Source: Neofusicoccum parvum
Lineage: Eukaryota > Ascomycota > Dothideomycetes > Botryosphaeriales > Botryosphaeriaceae
Length of the DNA: 64,000 nucleotides
Assembly: GCA_020912385.1 (NCBI GenBank)
Contig: CP087217.1
Coordinates: 1,488,001 to 1,552,000 of the forward strand
Direction of reading: 5' to 3'
The translations under genes and the position numbers were made by a program. Under the pieces are notes generated by a model. It saw only the letters and a list, made by a program, of their open reading frames with translations. It ran no database searches and was not told the origin of the DNA. Positions 58,262 to 64,000 of the stretch are shown in pieces. Each line of letters opens with the position of its first letter. Positions within the stretch are counted from its first letter, which is position 1.

Positions 58262-60020
58262 TTGGGAGGGAAGGATGATTGGAGTGATGGATGTGCGGGA
58301 AGGAAGAGGGGATGCGTGCGCGGCTGGGAAGACCGAAGAGATATGGCGAATGGCGATGGAGGAGAAAGTAAAAAAAGAAGATGCCGGGGATCTGGAATGA
58401 TGATGGTGGCCTGTTTTCCACGTCTTCGGTGTCGAGGGTGAGGTGAGGGTGGGGAAGTGGGATGCAGGCAGGGGTGGAGGGTTTGTGGTGGTCAGAAAAA
58501 AAAGAGGGGCAGCAGGGCTTGAAGATGATGACCGGCGTTCTCGATCCGGGCTGAGACGATGCGGGAAGGAAGGCCTGGACCTGCATTCCCGAACGGCTGA
58601 AGAAAAATTTGCCGATTCACGCGCTGCGACAAGCGCTGTTGATGCTATGTACGAAGTGGCAGTCGGTGGTTACAGCCTCGTCTTGAAGGCAAGGCAGAGC
58701 TTCCCCCCGGGCGTGAAGCTGTGCGGCTCTCGAACTCGCAATTCTGTGCTGCGCCCATGTTCGGGGAACACTGCACCCGTATCCGCAGCCACGGCATCGT
58801 TTCGTTGTGCAACAATGAATTGACGAACAGAAACCTATGGTCGAACGCTCTGTCACTTTTGCGCTATCATTTATTTCCGGAACCACTCTATATAGAGTCA
58901 CTCGCTAGCAATGAAACCGTCGGCCTTTCCGCGACAATGCAGACCTGCTGTGGCTTGCGGAGTCGGACTACAAGAGGTCTGGAGAAAGGGAGAAGAAGGC
59001 AAACGAAACCGTGTTGTACATCATGCGCCAATGTCCAGTTTCTTTTCCGTTGTCGCTTCGACGCTCGTCCTCTCGGGTCCGGATACGTGTTCCCTCTACT
59101 GGCTTGAGGAGCCAAGTTTTCGAAAACCCATGTGGTGCTCACCTTTTGCTTGACGCGTGCGAGAGAATAAGAAAAGAAACAGCCAAGTGGAGTTCGAATG
59201 TGCGCTGAGGATCTGTCATCAACTCGGTACCGTCGGCGCGGTTTGTTGGTTTGGTATTTGGAGGTGCGCACAGTCGTTTCGCAACGGCGGTGTGGGCTAA
59301 TATCCATGGAGAGCGGCCTCTGGGATTGAGGCTCATAAGGATGTGGCTGAGGAGGGGCCAAGATAAATTCGGAGGGTTTAGTGGGTCTGAAGGATCGGGC
59401 GCAGGGATCGCAATGTCAGGCAGCACACAGCATGCGCCACGAATCCTTCTAGAAGGTCAGTCACAACCATTCACAGCACGTCACTGCGGCCTCTTCGCAG
59501 CCGGACGTCCCACCGCTGTTCCCGGGAATAATCATTCGCCACCGCATGGCAGATCGCAAGGCTGAATCTCGAGTCGTGTACCGCCCGGCAAGCGTTCCTT
59601 CTCGGCAGCGCTTGGGGGCCGGATGACGCACCTCCAACTCGAATCAGTAACCAGTAAGTCAGCAGTGAAGAAAATAGAGAACCGTTCGCTAAAACGAAAC
59701 CCGCGCGGCTGTGTCTAGCTCCAGCTTTCAGGCAGACAGTCATGGGCTTGGCCGTAGGTTTGCTCGTTCACGAGGGCACACCGGCAGACTCCGGCCAGAC
59801 TTGAGGCCGTGATTATGATGCTGCCTACCTTTGGCCCGGTGTGGATAATGATGACTCCCAGGCACCTTTTTTCGCCCTCTTCCTTCGGGGCTGTGTGGGA
59901 TGAGGGACACTCGAAGGGCGATGCGCTGATGTGACAGAAGGATTATAAAAGACATCTCGGTGTCGTCCTGCACTCATGTTTCTCTTGCTTCATCACACAA
60001 CACTGAACACTACAGCAATC
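58262..60020. other. Intergenic, terpene synthase upstream region
   Basis: About 1.76 kb. Overlapping short frames on both strands are not supported. The right end carries a TATA box for the terpene synthase. Confidence 0.5.
59944..59950 (+). promoter_or_regulatory. TATA box of the terpene synthase gene
   Basis: TATAAAA lies 77 bases before the start codon, ideal for a transcription start around 59975 with a short leader. Strong TATA boxes are typical of regulated rather than constitutive genes; this is inference. Confidence 0.6.
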
Positions 60021-61204
60021 ATGTCTTTCGATCCTAGAGAACAAGTCCTCGCGCAGCTGCGCAACCGTAGCTTTATCATTCCGGATTTGAGCCCTTGCTT
60101 CCGGGACTGGCCCATCAAGTGCAGCCCGCATTTGGAGCAGATTCGTAAGGACGTCCATGCCTGGTTGGAAGAGTAAGTCAAGTCATCCCCCACCTGTCGA
60201 CAACCATAGCACTAACAGGTAACAGGACTCTCGGTCCCGGCAGGGCTCTCGAGATATCCAAGAGGGCAGACTTCGGCCTCTTCGGCGCCACAGAGTGGCC
60301 GTATGCCAGCTACGAGCGTTGCAGGATCGCCTGCCTGTTCTGCGCTTGGGTGTTCACCTGGGATGATGAGATCGACTCGTCCCTGGGCTCCATGGGCGAC
60401 GACCTCGAGAGCGCTCAGACCTACCGCTACGAGACCATCCAGTTCGTCAAGGAGACGCTGGGACTGGCGCCGCCCAGCGAGACACCGCCGTCCAACAAGA
60501 TCATCCGCAACTTCGAGATCGTTGGCAAGGCACTGCGCGAGGCGTACACGGTCAAGCAGCGCTGGCGCTTCTTCGCCGAGGTCGACCGCTTCATGAAGGG
60601 CACCGAGGATGAGCAGCGCCGCCGCCTGCTGTCGCGCGACCTCCCCACGCTCGCCGAATTCTGGGAGTACCGCCTCGGCTCCAGCGCCGTCTACATCTGC
60701 AGCAGCCTGATCGAGTACGCCTTTGGGGATATGGTGCTGCCGGAGGGCGTGTGGGAGGACGCCGACATGAAGACCATCCTGCGCAATACAAACATCCATC
60801 TGTCCGGCCTGAACGACCTGTACTCCATTAAGAAGGAGATCGCCAACTCCGCCGTCGAGTCCCTCATCCCGATCCTCATGGCCAACGAGGGCCACACTCT
60901 CACTCAAGCTGTCAACCATGTTGCAAACTTCGTGGCCGAGCGCTCCGCGGAGATGGACGAATGCGCGGACCGCCTGATCGAGCGCTGGGGCAAGGACAAC
61001 GAGCGTCTGACGTACGACCTGCGCCGATACATCGATAACTGCCGCTGCATGTGCACCGGTAACAGGACTTGGAGCTTGAGCACCGGGAGGTACGGCATCA
61101 CCGAGAGGGACGTAGCGCCCGATGGCACCATCTACATGGATCTGGCGGAGATGTGCGCGAAGGGTGAGCCGGAGAGGATGCCGGGGAGCCCGGAGAGCCC
61201 TTGA
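60021..61204 (+). CDS. Class I terpene synthase, sesquiterpene type
   Basis: Exon 1 is 60021-60172 and exon 2 is 60226-61204, giving 376 aa. The donor is GTAAGT, and the second of two nearby CAG acceptors is used, since the first gives an immediate stop. The enzyme ionises a prenyl diphosphate with Mg2+. The aspartate-rich motif is DDEID at 97-101, the NSE triad is NDLYSIKKE at 247-255, the pyrophosphate-sensing Arg is R200 in FWEYRLGS, and the C-terminal RY pair is at 339-340 (WSLSTGRYG). These positions fit bacterial-type and fungal sesquiterpene cyclases such as presilphiperfolanol-synthase-like enzymes. Product unknown. No P450, transporter or regulator was found beside it, so it appears as a lone gene within this window. 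Confidence 0.92.
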
Positions 61205-61723
61205 ATTGAATGATGGGGTCTGTATAGTGCGGTTTCATTTTGTATAACTTGCATTGCAGGAGTGGTTGGGTAGGCTGGTTGGCTTTTGGGTGTTTTGGGA
61301 TAGATGTTTGAACAGAAGTATACGGCTCACGCCATGCGGATACCAAGGAATGTCTTCATAGGGATTCCATCACAGCATTACTCTTTAGCCTTGGCTTGAT
61401 ATATTACTTTTAGGGTGTCCATTCCGCTCATAGTGTTTCAGTGACCAAGTGATCTCGACCGTACCAGGGCTACAGCTTCATATTGTCTCTCGACTTCATG
61501 CGATAGTCAGAGATTACTCTCTTGTTCCATCACTCAGTAATTTGAAAAATATATTTCTACCATCATAAATTTGTGTCAATGAGTTTTGCTGATTTAATTT
61601 ATTTCTTCGAGTAAATGTAGCACCTCTTCTGTTTTCGTCAGTTTACCGCCACATGTGCCACTGCACTTCTAGACAAATTAATATTTCCCGCGGCAACGCA
61701 TTGTAATTTTATCTCTCACCCCG

Positions 61724-61751
61724 CAAGCGCGGCGCAGCGCAGCGGGGTTTC
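61724..61751. repeat. GC-rich inverted repeat in AT-rich DNA
   Basis: ACCCCGC and GCGGGGT, a 7-base inverted repeat around a GC-rich centre, give a potential hairpin. The flanks are AT-rich on both sides, so the island is conspicuous. Confidence 0.5.
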
Positions 61752-62225
61752 TTACAAGAGGAATAGTGTCAGGGATGCGCATGGCCCGCGTCTCCCCGCA
61801 AATAGCCGTAGCCACTTAAAACAAGTGAAGTCAACCCGTTGCTTCTGTCCAATTCTATTCAATTTAATTTGATGATGTGTTTATCGCTGATCTGGAGATT
61901 TTAATTCCGTCCTCTCATACACTCCTTCCTTCACCATCCTTTCTTTAAAAGATTTAGCTTCAAGAGCCATACCATCAGCAAGCATATTTACTGTGTCTTC
62001 CAGAACACCCACCCTGAGAAGTGGATGCTGGATATGACGTAGAAAAAAGGAATGTATCACCCTGACGAACATCTCCATTCATTAAGGAAAGGTCAGATGC
62101 GACGGTGGAAATGATTCTCCTTGAGGCCGACTTTGGCATGAGAGCTAACCCGTTCAATGCTCACAGGTGTGGCGCTTTGAAGGAGTTCCTCCACGGACTG
62201 GAAGAGTGTAAGGCCGCAACCCCGA

Positions 62226-62254
62226 TCTCTCTCTCTCTCTCCCCCTCTCTCTCT
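62226..62254 (+). repeat. CT-rich microsatellite
   Basis: Runs of CT separated by a C5 interruption. Non-coding. Confidence 0.8.
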
Positions 62255-63748
62255 TTTCTCGGGGGATTCATGAAGTATCCAATGAAGACTGAGTATTGTT
62301 TCGACAAGAAAACCCGTGTGGGGAGCTGAGGCTTTCATGCGGAGAGCTTTTGAAGGCTTTTTTTTTAGAAACTGTTACATCTGGGCGAATGATTCAGCTG
62401 CAGGATCCATCCATATTGGGCGTTGCCGGTCAACACAACCAGCCAGAATGGCGCCGCGGCGGGTTTCATTTATTTGACGGAGTATACGGCCGAAAGCTGA
62501 GCAGTCGTGTTTCTTGGAAGGTCTGGAGGCTCTAGTATCTCTGATCTGCGGAAGATCTTCACGGGAAAGGTCCCTGGATGCTCGATTCGTAGCGACGGTC
62601 CCTGCCGTGCTTTGATCCATTGCAGTGGGAGAGTTCCAGCCGGGATACCATGGTGGTGTGAGTCTTCGGCCGAAAAGCTCGGAGATCGAGGGGCGTTGAA
62701 TGGATGTTCAGTGGCAGGACAGAACGCAAACGGAAAGAAGATGCACGGGACCCCTGAGTGAATCATGCGGATTGCGGCAAGGCCGAAGGCTTAGCTGGCT
62801 GGCGGAGGGCCCGGAGAAGAGGCCGCTGTCTTATGCTCGGCACTTAAGCGGGGCAATGAGCCGGGTCCGCTTGCACACACGGGTCGATGGACGACGGCTC
62901 AGAGGGCTGGAGTGGAAAAAGCGAGGTGAAAAGAAGCGGTTGCGGACGTTGGATTGGTGGAATTGAGATTTTGCCAAGCCGTCGGTTGCGGCCGGAGCCG
63001 CCTGCCGCCATCGGCGCTCGACTGGCGACCGCACCACCATCCGCCTCCGCTCGTCTCTGCTCGCGTGGCAGCCCCTCGGCCTCGTTTAGAAGTGTTCCTG
63101 GATGCGTCTAGCACTCGGTCGGCGCCGTGATGGCGCCCTCTGCCGACTCGAGTCCGGCCCCCATCCACCCCCATCCGCGTTTCCGCCGAAGCCACCCACC
63201 GTATTGATCTCCCTTCTGCTTCACCGCAAGGATGAGTCCCACTACGAGTCACGATTCTGCTTCTGGAACCCGAGATCTCGTCCCGCGCCTCAGTCTGGAT
63301 TCTTCGACGTACGCGTCCGGACCTCTCCCCCAATGGCCTCTTCAGCGGCTAGAAGCACACGGTTGCCAGCAGGTTGACCTGACGTGCCTGTGTGCTCCTG
63401 TCGTCGGCAAATCTTGGGAGCAAGCCACTGCTGCTTTTCCGTATTGCGTGCATGTGGACCTGGAACTTTCCGTCTCAGCCGTTCCCTATCGCCAGCCTTG
63501 CTGCTTGACACCCGCTTTTAGCTTTCTACTGGTCATGAGCCCTTGCACACAGCAAAGCGGAGACGCGGATATCTCCATGAGCTTGTTTACCAGCCGCGGT
63601 GGCTGATTCCACGTGTGCTGAGCCAGGTCCAAGTCCAATTTTCCGTCCAGGTACACCTCTGGGCAGGCCTGGCTGGGACCTGTGGCGCTAGTGAGGCTGA
63701 ATGTTCCCCCGGACTTGTTTCCACAACTGGTATCTGTGCAGCTCATGT

Positions 63749-63891
63749 AGAGCCTGCCCTATCAACTCTTCTCCAAAGCTCGGCCCTACTACGATGCCCT
63801 AGGCGTCTGGCCAGCAGAGCTCGACAGCCACGATGAATCCGGGTGGCGACATCTACCGTTTGCAGCCCTCTGCGCTATGGCGTCTTTCGAA
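63749..63891 (+). CDS. Possible exon near the window edge
   Basis: After a candidate acceptor (GTAG before 63749) the frame AGC CTG CCC TAT CAA reads into a protein-like stretch (KARPYYDALGVWPAELDSHD) and stops at about 63891. It may belong to a gene starting upstream, for example from the ATG at 63232, or be chance. No family is recognised. Confidence 0.15.
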
Positions 63892-64000
63892 GCTTTATTT
63901 TGAGCGCTTAGCCGTCAAATTTCGTCCTTCTGCAGCAGCCGCTTTTCGTCCTGTCTGTTGTTTCTGACCGAAAGGGTGTCAGGCTGTCCAACATGCGGCG

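Larger units (their letters stand above)
61205..64000. other. Terminal intergenic region
   Basis: About 2.8 kb. The part from about 61380 to 61960 is AT-rich and contains a small GC-rich palindromic island (61724-61751). A CT microsatellite lies at 62226-62254. The last kilobase has GC-rich frames; one possible 5' gene fragment at the edge is listed separately. Confidence 0.5.

Noticed and set aside
60212..60226. Two nearby acceptors in the terpene synthase intron as regulated alternative splicing
   Set aside because: The first AG lies only two bases past the likely branch site, too close to be used, so the second is simply the functional one.

Overview
The window is nuclear DNA of a filamentous ascomycete (Pezizomycotina, most likely a Dothideomycete). 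Genes are split by short introns of about 50-140 nt with GT..AG ends and CTAAC/CTGAC-type branch sites. Intergenic DNA is GC-rich with some AT-rich patches, and there is no operon logic. The gene families are fungal: a Cys-rich single-pass receptor-like protein, a BTB-like protein, a DFG5/DCW1-type GH76 mannosidase, PHO88 and striatin/PRO11. The genus is not determined here. All gene models are read from sequence alone; splice joins were chosen to keep frame and restore family motifs.

Layout. 1-8.4 kb: a TATA-driven gene for a membrane-anchored disordered protein (+), a SANT/Myb-like protein (-), and a 54-residue Cys/His microprotein (+). 8.4-12.3 kb: no convincing gene. 12.3-20.3 kb, all minus strand: a small nuclear-type protein, a NAPE-PLD-like metallo-hydrolase, PHO88, a basic coiled-coil protein and a Cys-rich single-pass membrane protein. 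21.9-33.8 kb, plus strand: an alpha/beta hydrolase, heat shock factor HSF1 and a GPI-anchored GH76 enzyme, separated by 2.7-4.4 kb of gene-poor DNA. 34.3-50.4 kb, minus strand: an APH-fold kinase-like protein, striatin (STRIPAK scaffold), a BTB-like protein, an HTD2-like dehydratase, prephenate dehydratase PHA2 and release factor eRF1. 51.3-56.9 kb: an AVT1-like vacuolar amino-acid transporter (+), then rRNA methyltransferase BMT2 (-) head to head with RPL25/uL23 (+), then TIM8 (-). 57.8-61.2 kb: a small secreted or GPI-like protein and a class I sesquiterpene-type synthase (+). The last 2.8 kb has no confident gene.

Most genes are single-copy housekeeping functions: translation (RPL25, BMT2, eRF1), ER and mitochondrial import (PHO88, TIM8), mitochondrial fatty acid synthesis (HTD2), phenylalanine synthesis (PHA2), cell wall (GH76) and signalling (striatin, HSF1). 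The accessory elements are the lone terpene synthase, the Cys-rich receptor-like protein and the microprotein. The clearest signal not explained by genes is a short dispersed motif centred on GTTGAAG. It recurs only in intergenic DNA, in both orientations and several times as inverted pairs. No tRNA, rRNA, CRISPR or intact transposon was found.
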